In this document: piece by piece, positions 41,861 to 51,411 of the stretch
Layout of the letters: each line of letters begins with the position of its first letter
Numbering within the stretch: the first letter of the stretch is position 1
Assembly (NCBI RefSeq): GCF_927798115.1
Contig: NZ_CAKMMG010000001.1
Location: forward strand, 992,001 to 1,056,000
Origin: Paenibacillus auburnensis
Lineage (GTDB): Bacteria > Bacillota > Bacilli > Paenibacillales > Paenibacillaceae
DNA: 64,000 nt
Direction of reading: 5' to 3'
The notes under the pieces: model-generated
What the model was told of the DNA's origin: nothing
Seen by the model: only the letters and a program-made list of their open reading frames with translations
The model's database searches: none
Made by a program: the position numbers and the translations under genes

Positions 41861-43156
41861 CTACATAACCCGCCAGCTGACGCCTCCATTGGTTGTCTGC
41901 AGCAGTATCGATCTGCGGTCCACTTCTTTTTGGATGAGAAGCCAGCCTACATCGTTTGAGATGAACTGGAGCTTCACAATCTCCGGATATTCCAGCAGCT
42001 TGGATTGAAGTACACTGCTAGCAGGCAGTGATGTCCAAGTCTGACCCTGGTTTACCGTTTTGTACATCAGATTTCCATTCAGGATCCAGCCGACATCAGC
42101 ATTTAAAAAAACAGGGGGCAGATGGCGGTTGACTCCAGTCTGGCTGCTGAGTGCAAAGTTTACGAATTTCCAATTGTCTCCACCATTCGCTGTAAAATAA
42201 CCATTATAGGTAACGCTGTTTTTTTTATCAATTTGACAGGCTACCGGAAGCCAGCCGGAGGTGTTATCATCCCCGAAAAACTCGGGTTCGCCGGTAATGA
42301 CCTTATCGCAGCCTTCCCATTCTTCATTCACCAGAATTTCCGGTCCCGGATTCCAGGTTGTCCCGCTATCACTGGTCATATAAATTTTGGGCAGCGCACC
42401 CGTCTGGAGTGTCACAAAGCCTCGGTTCATATCCTTGAAAATCATTCCTGTTATAACCCCTGCCATAGGAATTGAATTGTTAGGCAGATTCGGATTATAC
42501 TGCTCGTTCTGCATTACCATATTCCAGGTTGCTCCGCCATCCGCAGTAACGTACAAGGCCTTGCTCTCTTTGGTGGCATTCGCATCCCATGAGGTCATCA
42601 GCCAGCCGTTCTGCGGTGAATTAAAATAGATGGACGATATCGTATTTGAATCGGGAAAGGAAGATACTTTCCAGCTCCGGCCGCCATCTGTCGTACGCAG
42701 CACCACTGTCTCTGTCATGCCAAATGCACTACGGATAATCCAGCCGTTACTCGGATCCGTGAAAAAAATCTCTTCGCCGTAAACCGGATTGGACAGGAAC
42801 TGCACATTGGCAGATGGTGATATATTAGCCCATGTCCCGCCGTTATCCCTGGTCATATAGAGCCGCAGCTCATTTTTGGTGACGCCCCAGGCAAGACCCA
42901 CCGATGGATTCAACAGCCGGAAATCAGTCAGCCGGGTCTGAATTTGATATTTGGGTGCACTCTCATTCGTTACGTTCTTGGCATCCCCAGGTGTAATCAG
43001 GGTTATCGTCTGCCCCTCTTCCGGCGCTTCCGTCGGCTGTGGGGGCTGTGATGGCTCAGGGACCGGGGATGAAGAGCAGGCCGAGAGGATCAGCAGGATC
43101 ATGAGAAAAGCAATCGCTGTTCTCAGAAGCTTGAAGCCTGTTGTTTCGGATGACAA
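41861..43156 (-). CDS. Asp-box (BNR/YCF48-like) beta-propeller lipoprotein
   Basis: A 431-residue exported lipoprotein. Signal peptide with lipobox LILSAC, a Pro/Glu linker (PEPSQPPQPTEAPEEG), then a sialidase-like propeller with Asp-box repeats: TRDNGGTW, TTDGGRSW, TADGGATW, TSDSGTTW, TANGGDNW and TTNGGVSW. The catalytic residues of sialidases are not evident, so it is more likely a scaffold or binding protein such as YCF48. Start TTG at 43156 with GGGGAGAG upstream. Confidence 0.85.
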   Translation of the reverse strand: MSSETTGFKLLRTAIAFLMILLILSACSSSPVPEPSQPPQPTEAPEEGQTITLITPGDAKNVTNESAPKYQIQTRLTDFRLLNPSVGLAWGVTKNELRLYMTRDNGGTWANISPSANVQFLSNPVYGEEIFFTDPSNGWIIRSAFGMTETVVLRTTDGGRSWKVSSFPDSNTISSIYFNSPQNGWLMTSWDANATKESKALYVTADGGATWNMVMQNEQYNPNLPNNSIPMAGVITGMIFKDMNRGFVTLQTGALPKIYMTSDSGTTWNPGPEILVNEEWEGCDKVITGEPEFFGDDNTSGWLPVACQIDKKNSVTYNGYFTANGGDNWKFVNFALSSQTGVNRHLPPVFLNADVGWILNGNLMYKTVNQGQTWTSLPASSVLQSKLLEYPEIVKLQFISNDVGWLLIQKEVDRRSILLQTTNGGVSWRVM

Positions 43157-43182
43157 GACTCTCTCCCCTTTTCGTATCTTGA

Positions 43183-44565
43183 TTATTTTCGATTCAACTT
43201 ACTGTGCTTGTATCCGTAGAGCCAATAAACCAGCAGGCCGATAATCAGCCAAAGGATAAAGCCGATCCAAGTCTCTCTGCCCAAATTATACATCAAATAT
43301 CCGCAGGCTGCTGCACTTAGCAGCGGGATGAACGGTACCCATGGTACTCTAAAGCCTCTTTTAAGGTCTGGGTGAGTCCGGCGCAGCACAATAACACCTA
43401 GTGATACGACCAGAAACGCAAACAATGTACCGATACTGGTCAGATTAGCCAGCCGGTCAAGCGGGACAAAGCCGGTCAATACCGCAATTATCCCTCCGAC
43501 CACCCAGGTGCTGCGTACAGGTGTATGTGTCTTCGCACTAACCTTGGATAAAACCTCCGGCAGCAGACCGTCCCGTGAGATGGCGAACAAGAGCCGGGTC
43601 TGGCCAAACAGCAATACGAGCAATACCGTAGTCATACCGGCAATAGCGCCAACTGAGATTAATCCGGCAATCGTATTCTGATTTACGAAACGTAAGGCGA
43701 AGGAAACCGGATCACTTACATTCAGGCTCTGGTAAGGTACAATACCGGTTAATACCAGAGAGACGGTAATGTAGAGAACCGTACAGATCGCAAGCGAAGA
43801 AATAATACCAATCGGTAAATCCCGTTGGGGACGTTTGACCTCTTCAGCTGCAGTGGATAAGGCATCAAAACCAATATAGGCAAAAAATACGGTGGCTGCC
43901 CCATTCACAACCCCCTGGAAGCCGAACGGGAGAAATGGTGTCCAGTTTTCCGGTTTCACGTAGAAAACGCCGGTAAAGATGAACAGAAGCACCACAGATA
44001 ATTTAATTACAACCATAATAGCATTGAACCTGGCTGTTTCTTTGACCCCCCGGGTTAATAAATAAGAAATCAGCAAAATAATTATCACTGCGGGTAAATT
44101 AATAAAAGTTCCTTTGTCCGCATTATAAGCCCCGGAGAGCGCCGTGGGCAAATGTACTCCGAATCCATCCAGGAGTCCCTGAAAGTAACCGGACCAACCG
44201 CTGCTAACCGCCGCAGCCGCAACTCCATATTCGAGTACCAGATCCCAGCCCAGGATCCAGGCCAGCAGTTCGCCAAAAGCAACATAGCTGTAAGCATAAG
44301 CACTCCCGGATACCGGAAGTGTAGAGGCGAACTCTGAATAACAGAGTGCTGAAAGTACACAGGCGAATCCGGCCAGTACAAAGGACAATACCAGTCCGGG
44401 TCCGGCATGCTGTGCAGCTGCAACTCCTGTCATAACAAAAATGCCGGTGCCTATAATCGCTCCTACACCGAGTGTGGTAAGATCAAGTGCCCCCAAGGTT
44501 TTGCTGAGTTTGCCGGCATTGTCACTAAGAGGTGCAACCAGCGGTTTTTTGCGGAATAAATCCAT
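43183..44565 (-). CDS. APC family amino acid permease (YfnA/MtrA-like)
   Basis: A 460-residue, twelve-helix amino acid permease of the cationic amino acid transporter group. LGVGAIIGTGIFVMTG is the helix 1 substrate-binding break, and FFAYIGFDALSTAAEE the helix 6 block. Length and sequence resemble Bacillus YfnA (MtrA, methylthioribose uptake), but the substrate is inferred only. AGGAGAG before the ATG. Upstream of the Asp-box lipoprotein on the same strand with a 26-base gap. Confidence 0.88.
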   Translation of the reverse strand: MDLFRKKPLVAPLSDNAGKLSKTLGALDLTTLGVGAIIGTGIFVMTGVAAAQHAGPGLVLSFVLAGFACVLSALCYSEFASTLPVSGSAYAYSYVAFGELLAWILGWDLVLEYGVAAAAVSSGWSGYFQGLLDGFGVHLPTALSGAYNADKGTFINLPAVIIILLISYLLTRGVKETARFNAIMVVIKLSVVLLFIFTGVFYVKPENWTPFLPFGFQGVVNGAATVFFAYIGFDALSTAAEEVKRPQRDLPIGIISSLAICTVLYITVSLVLTGIVPYQSLNVSDPVSFALRFVNQNTIAGLISVGAIAGMTTVLLVLLFGQTRLLFAISRDGLLPEVLSKVSAKTHTPVRSTWVVGGIIAVLTGFVPLDRLANLTSIGTLFAFLVVSLGVIVLRRTHPDLKRGFRVPWVPFIPLLSAAACGYLMYNLGRETWIGFILWLIIGLLVYWLYGYKHSKLNRK

Positions 44566-44606
44566 ACTTCTTTTCTCTCCTGTCGATAGTAGATGTGTGT
44601 GTTGTG

Positions 44607-45233
44607 CTAGGGTGAAGTAGTCAGCAATTTGATGCCAAGCCCTATAAAAATAACTCCGGCAGTAAGATTGGCACCCTCTTGCATACGGGGCTTCTCCAAA
44701 AACTTACTGCTGAATGCACCTGCAAAATATGCAAGCAGTCCAAAAATCAAAAAAGTCAGAATAATGAAGACCAGTCCCAGCACTACCATTTGCAGCGGTA
44801 CAAAGCCGTGATCATAATTCACAAATTGCGGCAGAAAGGTGAGAAAAAAAATCGCTACCTTCGGATTGAGGATATTCATCAAGAGCCCTTTCCGCAGCAG
44901 TGCACGCTCGTCCTTCTTCTCTCCTGCCTTCAGCACCATTGCCGTTTTGCGGTATTTCAGGGATTTAAAAGCCAAATTGAACAAATAAACGGCTCCGGCA
45001 ATTTTGAATACCGTAAAAATCACCGGTGATGTAGTCACAATGATCGAGATCCCTAGTGCAGCGGCCAGGGTATGTACAGTGTTCCCCAGTGCCAGTCCGG
45101 CAGCTGTATAAACACCCGCCCTGCGTCCATTCGTAATCCCCTGAGTCACGGCAAAGATGAGATCCGGTCCAGGAATCAAAATCAGCAGCACTGCGGCTCC
45201 AATGAACAAAAACAAGGTGGATATCGTAAACAT
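44607..45233 (-). CDS. LysE/RhtB family amino acid exporter
   Basis: A 208-residue, six-helix exporter. The family start LILIPGPDLIFAVTQGITNGRRAG and the LLMNILNPKVAIFFLTFLPQF block are clear. Exports amino acids such as homoserine, threonine or leucine. ATG at 45233 has AGAAGGGGGAG upstream; earlier in-frame starts do not. Divergent from ldh. Confidence 0.9.
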   Translation of the reverse strand: MFTISTLFLFIGAAVLLILIPGPDLIFAVTQGITNGRRAGVYTAAGLALGNTVHTLAAALGISIIVTTSPVIFTVFKIAGAVYLFNLAFKSLKYRKTAMVLKAGEKKDERALLRKGLLMNILNPKVAIFFLTFLPQFVNYDHGFVPLQMVVLGLVFIILTFLIFGLLAYFAGAFSSKFLEKPRMQEGANLTAGVIFIGLGIKLLTTSP

Positions 45234-45379
45234 AATTCTCCCCCTTCTGCCAAATATTATAGTTAGCATGCCCGTTTTCGGGTAATGGATTAAAAACAGG
45301 ATGCTTGAAAACACTATACTTAGCGATTATGATGTTTAAGATTGGACACAAAAAATTCAAACTCGGAGGAGATGTAACA

Positions 45380-46306
45380 ATGGCCCCCCCATTCAAGCCC
45401 AATCGTGTCGTGGTTATCGGCACAGGTGCAGTAGGAACGACAACTGCTTATACCCTGCTTCTACGCAGACGCATGCAAGAATTGGTACTCATAGATGTTA
45501 ATCATCAGAAAGCACTTGGTGAAGCACTGGACATGAACCACGGCATGCCCTTTGTCGGCGGTGTGAAGCTATGGGCAGGTACCTACGAAGATTGCAGGGA
45601 AGCGGATATTATCATCGTAACCGCGGGTGCATCCCAAAAGCCTGGTGAGACCCGAATCGATCTTCTGCGTAAAAACATCTCGATCTTTAAAGACATCATC
45701 CAAAAAATTACGAAATACAACCAGCACGCCATTCTGCTGATTGCAACGAACCCGGTCGATATCCTGGCTTACGCCACTCTTAAAATCAGTGGCTTCGACC
45801 GCAGACGCGTCATCGGTTCCGGTACAGTGCTCGATAGTGCACGTTTCCGTTATCTGATCGGGAAGCATAAAGAAATCGATCCGCGCAGCATTCACGGTCA
45901 AATTATCGGTGAACATGGAGATTCGGAGCTTCCGGTATGGAGCCTGTCCAATGTCGCCGGAATTGATCTTGGTTTCGACGAAGCTGAACGCCAGGAAATC
46001 TTCGAAGACACCAAAAATGCCGCTTACGAAATTATCGATGCCAAAGGCTCTACTTCTTATGCAATTGCGCTGGCACTTGACCGTATTGTCGTTTCTATCC
46101 TGGACAATGAAGGTGCTGTGCTTAACGTCTCTACCCTGCTCAACAACTATAACGGGGTTTCGGATGTATTCCTGGGTGCGCCATGTGTGGTTGACCGCTC
46201 CGGTGTACGCGAAGTCCTTGATTTACCGCTCAGTGAAGAAGAACAAGCATTGTTCCAGAAATCGGGAGAAAAACTCAAGGCAGAAATCTCTAAGCTTGAA
46301 CTGTAA
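45380..46306 (+). CDS. ldh: L-lactate dehydrogenase
   Basis: A 308-residue enzyme reducing pyruvate to L-lactate with NADH. NAD loop VVVIGTGAVGTTTA; substrate loop GASQKPGETR, where Gln rather than Arg marks lactate over malate dehydrogenase; proton-relay His in GEHGDSELPVW. The ATG at 45380 with GGAGGAG upstream is the family start; earlier in-frame ATGs from 45305 are not used. Monocistronic, expected to be used in fermentation. Confidence 0.95.
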   Translation: MAPPFKPNRVVVIGTGAVGTTTAYTLLLRRRMQELVLIDVNHQKALGEALDMNHGMPFVGGVKLWAGTYEDCREADIIIVTAGASQKPGETRIDLLRKNISIFKDIIQKITKYNQHAILLIATNPVDILAYATLKISGFDRRRVIGSGTVLDSARFRYLIGKHKEIDPRSIHGQIIGEHGDSELPVWSLSNVAGIDLGFDEAERQEIFEDTKNAAYEIIDAKGSTSYAIALALDRIVVSILDNEGAVLNVSTLLNNYNGVSDVFLGAPCVVDRSGVREVLDLPLSEEEQALFQKSGEKLKAEISKLEL

Positions 46307-46328
46307 TCCAATCGCTGCACACAAAAGA

Positions 46329-46376
46329 AACCGTCCTTCCAGTGTATGGCATACCACCACTGCTAAAGGACGGAGT
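46329..46376 (+). terminator. Terminator after ldh
   Basis: CCGTCCTT (46331-46338) pairs with AAGGACGG (46366-46373), followed by AGTTTAC; the U-tract is weak. Confidence 0.55.
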
Positions 46377-46475
46377 TTACTCACCATGTCATCTTGATAA
46401 TATAACATGAAACATTTTTGCCTGACAATGATATTAGTATCTTGGTTGCAATTAACATCCCGCTTGAATGAGTGG

Positions 46476-46530
46476 AAAAAAATGATCCGCAGGCTGGCGC
46501 ATTTGCTCCAGCCTGCGGATCATTTTTGCA
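46476..46530. terminator. Strong bidirectional terminator
   Basis: AAAAATGATCCGCAGGCTGG (46478-46497) pairs perfectly with a matching arm ending at 46527, around a loop of about 10 bases. Serves the GH113-like gene on the minus strand. Confidence 0.88.
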
Positions 46531-47502
46531 TTATCTGATGACAGGACGTTTATAATACTCCCGCAATACTTGTTCTGCTTCTTTACCATAAATGTCAAAA
46601 CCGACATTGGAAGAGGCTTCCTCGGCCTTATACAAGCGAGTGCTCCAGTCCCACCAGAAGAATCCTGCAAACCAGGGCTCGTCCCAGAACGTTTCAAGCG
46701 CCGAACGGTAAAAATTCGCCTGCTCCTGTTCCGAAGCAGGAAGCTCTTTATGCGTAAAGTCCCACGGCATAGTAGCACAGCCAACCGCGCTGCGGCAACC
46801 GATTTCGATAAAGACAAGCGGCTTCCCGAAGCGCTCAGATAACGCCTTCAGCCGCGGCTTCTGTTCCTCCCAGGCGAGGCGCATGTTCTCGTAGGAATCA
46901 CCCGGAACGGAGGCTACCGGATAATAGGCGCTTGTGCCAATATAGTCTACAGCATCAAGCCAGTCGATGCCCTCCTCTTTGCCGTGATTCGCATTGTATA
47001 CGATAGGACCGGTGTATAAGCTTTTAACCTCACCTATTAAATTGCGCCATTCTGTTTCCCTTGACTCTGTTGCCACCATTTCACAGCCGATACAGAACAT
47101 CTCACATTCAAGCTCCTCTGCCAGCTCTGCGTAATGCTTGATGAAATTCGTATAGGATTTAAACCAGGCTTCCCAGTAACTGTCCCCTTCCTCAGGAAAA
47201 CCGATCCGCGCTCTCCAGATGCCATCCCTTGAATTTACTACCGGCTTCAGGCATACCTTCAGCCCCAGCTCCTTCGCCAGCCGCACGGCATGCTCGATAT
47301 CCCTGTCAGTCATCGTATATCCGTAATCAAAATAAATATTTGTTGAGTGCACAGTATCTTGCCATGTCCAGAAGGATAAGGCAATCCATTCACTTCCGGT
47401 TTCTGCCAGTTTGCGCAGTGAATCCTCAGCATAGGGCTGTCTGAACGCCCCTCGCGTTGATTCCCAGCCATAGGTCATTCCTTTAAAAAACAGTTCTTTC
47501 AC
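46531..47502 (-). CDS. GH113-like glycoside hydrolase
   Basis: A 323-residue TIM-barrel hydrolase resembling family GH113 beta-mannanases. The proposed acid/base is Glu141 (CIGCEM) and the nucleophile Glu233 (VFIEIGCRS), at the usual spacing. Other marks: GMTYGWESTRGAF near the start, LKPVVNSRDG, and GFFWWDWST near the end. No signal peptide, so it acts inside the cell, perhaps on imported oligosaccharides. Start GTG at 47502 with AGGAGG upstream. Confidence 0.8.
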   Translation of the reverse strand: MKELFFKGMTYGWESTRGAFRQPYAEDSLRKLAETGSEWIALSFWTWQDTVHSTNIYFDYGYTMTDRDIEHAVRLAKELGLKVCLKPVVNSRDGIWRARIGFPEEGDSYWEAWFKSYTNFIKHYAELAEELECEMFCIGCEMVATESRETEWRNLIGEVKSLYTGPIVYNANHGKEEGIDWLDAVDYIGTSAYYPVASVPGDSYENMRLAWEEQKPRLKALSERFGKPLVFIEIGCRSAVGCATMPWDFTHKELPASEQEQANFYRSALETFWDEPWFAGFFWWDWSTRLYKAEEASSNVGFDIYGKEAEQVLREYYKRPVIR

Positions 47503-47665
47503 AGTCCAGTCCTCCTATTAAATGATCGTAACTTGCTTCTCTCAACGCTGCTTATAATAAAAGTTTATATACCTATCTTTTGTTAGGATAATTCAAAAAC
47601 ATTGTAATAACAAGTTATTTATTTATGAATAATGCCTAAAGCTGTTGCAGCAGTAATCTGAAGAC

Positions 47666-47705
47666 AAAAAAAGCCGGCGAACTGTTTAGTCCGTCAGCTT
47701 TTCGA
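47666..47705 (-). terminator. Probable terminator of the recombinase gene
   Basis: Minus strand AAAAGC and CGG pair with CCG and GCTTTT (47702-47669, imperfect), followed by TTTTTG. Confidence 0.55.
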
Positions 47706-47743
47706 AGTATGTTTACATAATGTAGATTATGTTACTCAAATAC

Positions 47744-48664
47744 TTATGCTTCCATCATTGGCATGCTAATCTGCAGTCTGGCCATCGCTTCTTCCTTCTC
47801 GCGGCTCGTGATATGTGTATACACTGTTGTCGTTTGAATTGACGAGTGCCCCAGCAGCTCCTGAACCGTTCGCAGATCCGCCCCCTTGCGCAGCAGCATA
47901 GTAGCGAAGGAATGCCGCAGCTTATGACTTGAATAGGGCCGGCGGTGCGCCTCAGGTACACCATTCTGAAACCGTCCGAATGTATCAGCTGCGATCCCCT
48001 GGATACCACGGATGGAGAGCCTCCGGCCTTTTTGGGAAATAAACATCGATTCCTCTTTGCTGCGCCACGGGGTAAGCCGTTCTTTCATTGCCTGCTCCAG
48101 ATAAGGAGCTACATCCTCCGGAACCGGAACATTGCGCCATTTCCGCCCTTTCCCGAATACACGGAGTAAGCGGCGTTCCGCGTTATAATCACTCAGATTA
48201 AGCGTATGAACCTCACCTACCCGCAGTCCCATATAGGACATGAGTAAAAAGACAGCCAGATTGCGGCTGCGGTATTTGCCGTCTATAGCAGATAAAAACC
48301 GCTGCAGGTCGCCTTCATCCAGATAGACTGGTTCACGGTTCTTTTCGGTTTTGGACTTCTTGATGCCTGCCGCCGGGTTGACGCTAAGCAGCTCAAGCTC
48401 AATCAGTGCTTTGAACAGGCAGTTAATCGAGGCATGTTTGCGGTTACGTGTAGCATCACTCACCCCACGTTCACGGACAGAAGTCAGATAGGAGACTACA
48501 TGAAGTTTTTTGACGGATTCAAGCGGTTTGGAGTTTAGACCCTCCAGAAACTCGCGTACATCGGCCAGATAGGATTTCTGTGTATATGCTGTATAACCCG
48601 CATCCTTCATCCAGATCAGAAATGCCTCCAGCTCTTCCTCATAGTCTGATTCCGAATCATTCAT
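47744..48664 (-). CDS. Tyrosine recombinase (XerC/D-like)
   Basis: A 306-residue tyrosine recombinase with an N-terminal SAM-like core-binding domain (residues about 10-95) and a catalytic domain. The catalytic set is complete: Arg in YMGLRVGEV, Lys in FGKGRKW, His and Arg in SSHKLRHSFA, His in LLGHSS and Tyr in TTVYTH. It is neither next to a mobile element nor in the codY/hslUV context of xerC, so its target site is not evident. ATG at 48664 or GTG one codon earlier; GGGGGG upstream. Confidence 0.9.
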   Translation of the reverse strand: MNDSESDYEEELEAFLIWMKDAGYTAYTQKSYLADVREFLEGLNSKPLESVKKLHVVSYLTSVRERGVSDATRNRKHASINCLFKALIELELLSVNPAAGIKKSKTEKNREPVYLDEGDLQRFLSAIDGKYRSRNLAVFLLMSYMGLRVGEVHTLNLSDYNAERRLLRVFGKGRKWRNVPVPEDVAPYLEQAMKERLTPWRSKEESMFISQKGRRLSIRGIQGIAADTFGRFQNGVPEAHRRPYSSHKLRHSFATMLLRKGADLRTVQELLGHSSIQTTTVYTHITSREKEEAMARLQISMPMMEA

Positions 48665-48753
48665 CACTATCCCCCCATTTCCGAAATCCTATTGTACCAT
48701 AGACACATTCCCTGTAAAATCAATTCTCTTTCCTAAATCACCACAACTGAATC

Positions 48754-49665
48754 TCAGCTGTTGGCCGCCTCTTCACGCCACTTGACAGCATGGGTCTGAA
48801 CTATGTTTAAGAATTCATTAAGTGCAGGTGAAATCCATTTTTTGTGATGATAGACGATCTGCGTGGCTACACGCTGCGCCTCGTCATTCCAATTCAGCCG
48901 GGCCAGCTTGCCCTCTGCCAGCTCACTTCTCACCGTTATCAGCGGCAGGAAGGAGATACCCAGTCCCGACATCACACACTGCTTAATTGCTTCAATACTC
49001 CAAAATTCCAAGTTAGGATCTGGAAATACGCCATGACTGTTCAAATGACGCTCAAAAAGTGTCCGGTAGGTGCAGCCCGTCTCGGTATGGAGAATGGTTT
49101 CATTTTTAAGATCGGTCGGTTCAACCTCCGCTGCCTTCATAAGCGGGTGATCCAGCGGTGCTATCATTGTCATGGCCTCATGAATCAGCGTTTCACATTG
49201 TAAATCCTTATACTCCGTCTCCGGCTGAAGCAGAAAAGCAACGTCAAGCTCACCTGTACGGACAAAATCGGTCAGCTCCCAGCAAGCCCCGGGCTTCAGC
49301 GTAATCTGAACCTGCGGATGACAGCCGCGGAATTCCTTAATAATTCCCGGCAGCCGGAAGGCCGCCAGCGATTCTGGCGCACCAATGCGCAGTACACCGG
49401 ACAGCTCCGTCTCTGAGCGCAGCGCATCGCGCGCCAATGAATGCATCCGCGAGATTTCCTGCGCATAGGGAAGTAAGCGGCGTCCGGCATCGGTGAGCAT
49501 GATCTTTTTGCCGATCCGGTCAAATAAAGGCTGGCCGAGCTCAGCCTCCAGGGACTGGATCTGTGCTGTAATACTGGACTGGGCATAGTCCAGCTTCTGG
49601 GCGGCCCGCGTAAAACTGCCAGCTTCCACTACAACCAGGAATGTGAATAAATGCCGTGATTCCAT
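48754..49665 (-). CDS. LysR family regulator, divergent from a permease
   Basis: A 303-residue LysR regulator. The HTH is in GSFTRAAQKLDYAQSSITAQ, followed by SLEAELGQPLFDR and LTDAGRRLLPYA, with a substrate-binding domain from about residue 90. It shares a 134-base promoter region with a divergent APC-type permease, so it most likely controls that gene in response to an amino acid or related metabolite. Confidence 0.9.
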   Translation of the reverse strand: MESRHLFTFLVVVEAGSFTRAAQKLDYAQSSITAQIQSLEAELGQPLFDRIGKKIMLTDAGRRLLPYAQEISRMHSLARDALRSETELSGVLRIGAPESLAAFRLPGIIKEFRGCHPQVQITLKPGACWELTDFVRTGELDVAFLLQPETEYKDLQCETLIHEAMTMIAPLDHPLMKAAEVEPTDLKNETILHTETGCTYRTLFERHLNSHGVFPDPNLEFWSIEAIKQCVMSGLGISFLPLITVRSELAEGKLARLNWNDEAQRVATQIVYHHKKWISPALNEFLNIVQTHAVKWREEAANS

Positions 49666-49799
49666 AGAACGTTCATAACCCTCCCCTGATTCATGCTATT
49701 ATCGGTATTTTGAATGGATAGTATTTAATAATTCCGTTTTTCCAATGGATTCATTATCTGATACTCTATACTTAAATACAAGGAAAGCGGGACTATTAT

Positions 49800-51113
49800 A
49801 TGAAAGAAAATCATTCACTGGAGCGTAATATCGGGATGCCGCAGGCGATTGCCCTTTACATCGGCGCTGTCCTTGGATCGGGGGTGCTGATTGTTCCCGG
49901 TCTGGCGGCGGAAATGTCCGGCCCGGCTTCCCTGCTGGCCTGGGGGTTCATGACCCTGCTCATTCTACCCCTGGCGTTGTCCATGGGACTGCTCTCCGCC
50001 AAATACCCAAACGCAGGCGGGGTATCGTATTTTGTCACTTTGGCCTTCGGGCCGAAAGCCGGGAGCCTGGTCGGCTGGTTCTTTCTAATGTCCGTTCCGA
50101 TCGGCGGGCCGGTAGCTGCTCTGACTGGGGCTGGTTATATGACGGCAGCCCTCGGCTGGGGTGACGGGGCAAGAATTGCGATAGCTGCAGGCATGCTGGC
50201 CATCGGACTAGTCACGAACTGGATAGGCATGCAGGTAGCGGGCAAAGTACAAATCGCTGTCGTAATCGCCATTATTTCAGTATTAGTCTTCTCGTTCGCC
50301 GCAGCACTGCCGCGGATGGAAAGTGCACATTTCACACCATTTATGCCTCACGGCTGGACCAGTATCGGGCAGTCGGCGGCCATTCTGTTCTGGTGCTTTA
50401 TCGGCTGGGAGGCAGTATCGCATCTGTCTGAAGAATTTAAGGACCCGCAGCGTGCCGCGGTTAAAGGCGTCACCATTGCCGCCATTATCGTCGGAGTCCT
50501 CTACTTCCTGTCGGCACTGGCCACTGTCGGCACCCAAAGCTACCTCCGGGGCGGAGCAGACTCCTCGCTGGTCTGGATCATCAGCCAGCCGCTGGGTTCG
50601 TGGGGCGGATTCATAGCCGGGTTAACGGGGCTGTTCATCTGTACAGCTACGATTATTGCTTATACCGGTGCAGCTTCCCGTGTGGCGTTCGCGTTGTCCC
50701 GCCAAGGATATGCCCCGAAATGGATGGGGCGTTTATCAGAACGATATCATACGCCTACCGGGGCGATAGGGTTTTTGCTTACCTGTTATGCAGTTGTATT
50801 ATTCCTGTATGGTAGTGGTCTATTGTCCATTACCACCTTGATTCAGTTTCCTAATGCCACTTTCATTTTGACCTATATTGGCGGCTGTGCTGCAGGCATC
50901 CGGCTGCTCAAAGACCACCGCCCCGGTGTCATAATCAGTTGGATTTCTTTTGCGGCTACGGTGGCTGTGTTCCCTTTTACCGGCTGGGCGATTGGCTATC
51001 CGCTGGTCATCACTGCGGTATTCACAATTATTATTTTATTAAGAAATAAACATGCTTCTATTGCTGACCTGTCTGAGGTAAATACCCAGCAGGAGAAGTC
51101 CAAAGTAATCTAA
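49800..51113 (+). CDS. APC family amino acid transporter (YjeH-like)
   Basis: A 437-residue permease with eleven or twelve helices. It matches the pattern of YjeH, which exports methionine and branched-chain amino acids: GAVLGSGVLIVPGLAAEMSGP at the start, KYPNAGGVSYFVTLAFG, and ILFWCFIGWEAVSHLSEEFKDP in the middle. Export of an amino acid under its LysR neighbour is the best guess. Weak ribosome site (AAGGAAAG) before the ATG; a strong terminator follows. Confidence 0.85.
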   Translation: MKENHSLERNIGMPQAIALYIGAVLGSGVLIVPGLAAEMSGPASLLAWGFMTLLILPLALSMGLLSAKYPNAGGVSYFVTLAFGPKAGSLVGWFFLMSVPIGGPVAALTGAGYMTAALGWGDGARIAIAAGMLAIGLVTNWIGMQVAGKVQIAVVIAIISVLVFSFAAALPRMESAHFTPFMPHGWTSIGQSAAILFWCFIGWEAVSHLSEEFKDPQRAAVKGVTIAAIIVGVLYFLSALATVGTQSYLRGGADSSLVWIISQPLGSWGGFIAGLTGLFICTATIIAYTGAASRVAFALSRQGYAPKWMGRLSERYHTPTGAIGFLLTCYAVVLFLYGSGLLSITTLIQFPNATFILTYIGGCAAGIRLLKDHRPGVIISWISFAATVAVFPFTGWAIGYPLVITAVFTIIILLRNKHASIADLSEVNTQQEKSKVI

Positions 51114-51149
51114 ACATACCTAAACATACACCAAACCGGTTATCCCATA

Positions 51150-51203
51150 CAAACAGGCCGCGTCATCCTTATACCTCAAGGATAACGCGGCCTGTTCTCT
51201 TTT
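51150..51203 (+). terminator. Terminator after the YjeH-like gene
   Basis: AACAGGCCGCGT and ATCCTT (51152-51170) pair with AAGGAT and ACGCGGCCTGTT (51178-51196), followed by CTCTTTTCC. Confidence 0.85.
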
Positions 51204-51214
51204 CCATTCTGCTT

Positions 51215-51337
51215 CTATTGAATTACCACAGCAAAAACAGCTGAGGTCTGATTAAGTGTGCTCTTCCCGTCACCGATCGTCCAGCTCGCAAAATAAGTGT
51301 AATAATATACCCCCAACGTAATCAAGACTCCGTTGTT
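51215..51337 (-). pseudogene. Possible 3' remnant of a lost minus-strand gene
   Basis: A 40-codon frame ending at TAG (51215-51217) reads like the beta-strand end of a surface or fibre protein, for example VYYYTYFASWTIGDGKSTL and NQTSAVFAVVIQ. It has no start codon with a ribosome site and is preceded by an in-frame stop. It fills most of the otherwise empty 51204-51411 interval. Origin unknown. Confidence 0.3.
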
Positions 51338-51411
51338 TCAGAATGTACAAATAGGTTTATGGAGTGGAGAGAGTCTACCTATATTCAGTTAAAAGGAGAG
51401 ATAAACTTACT

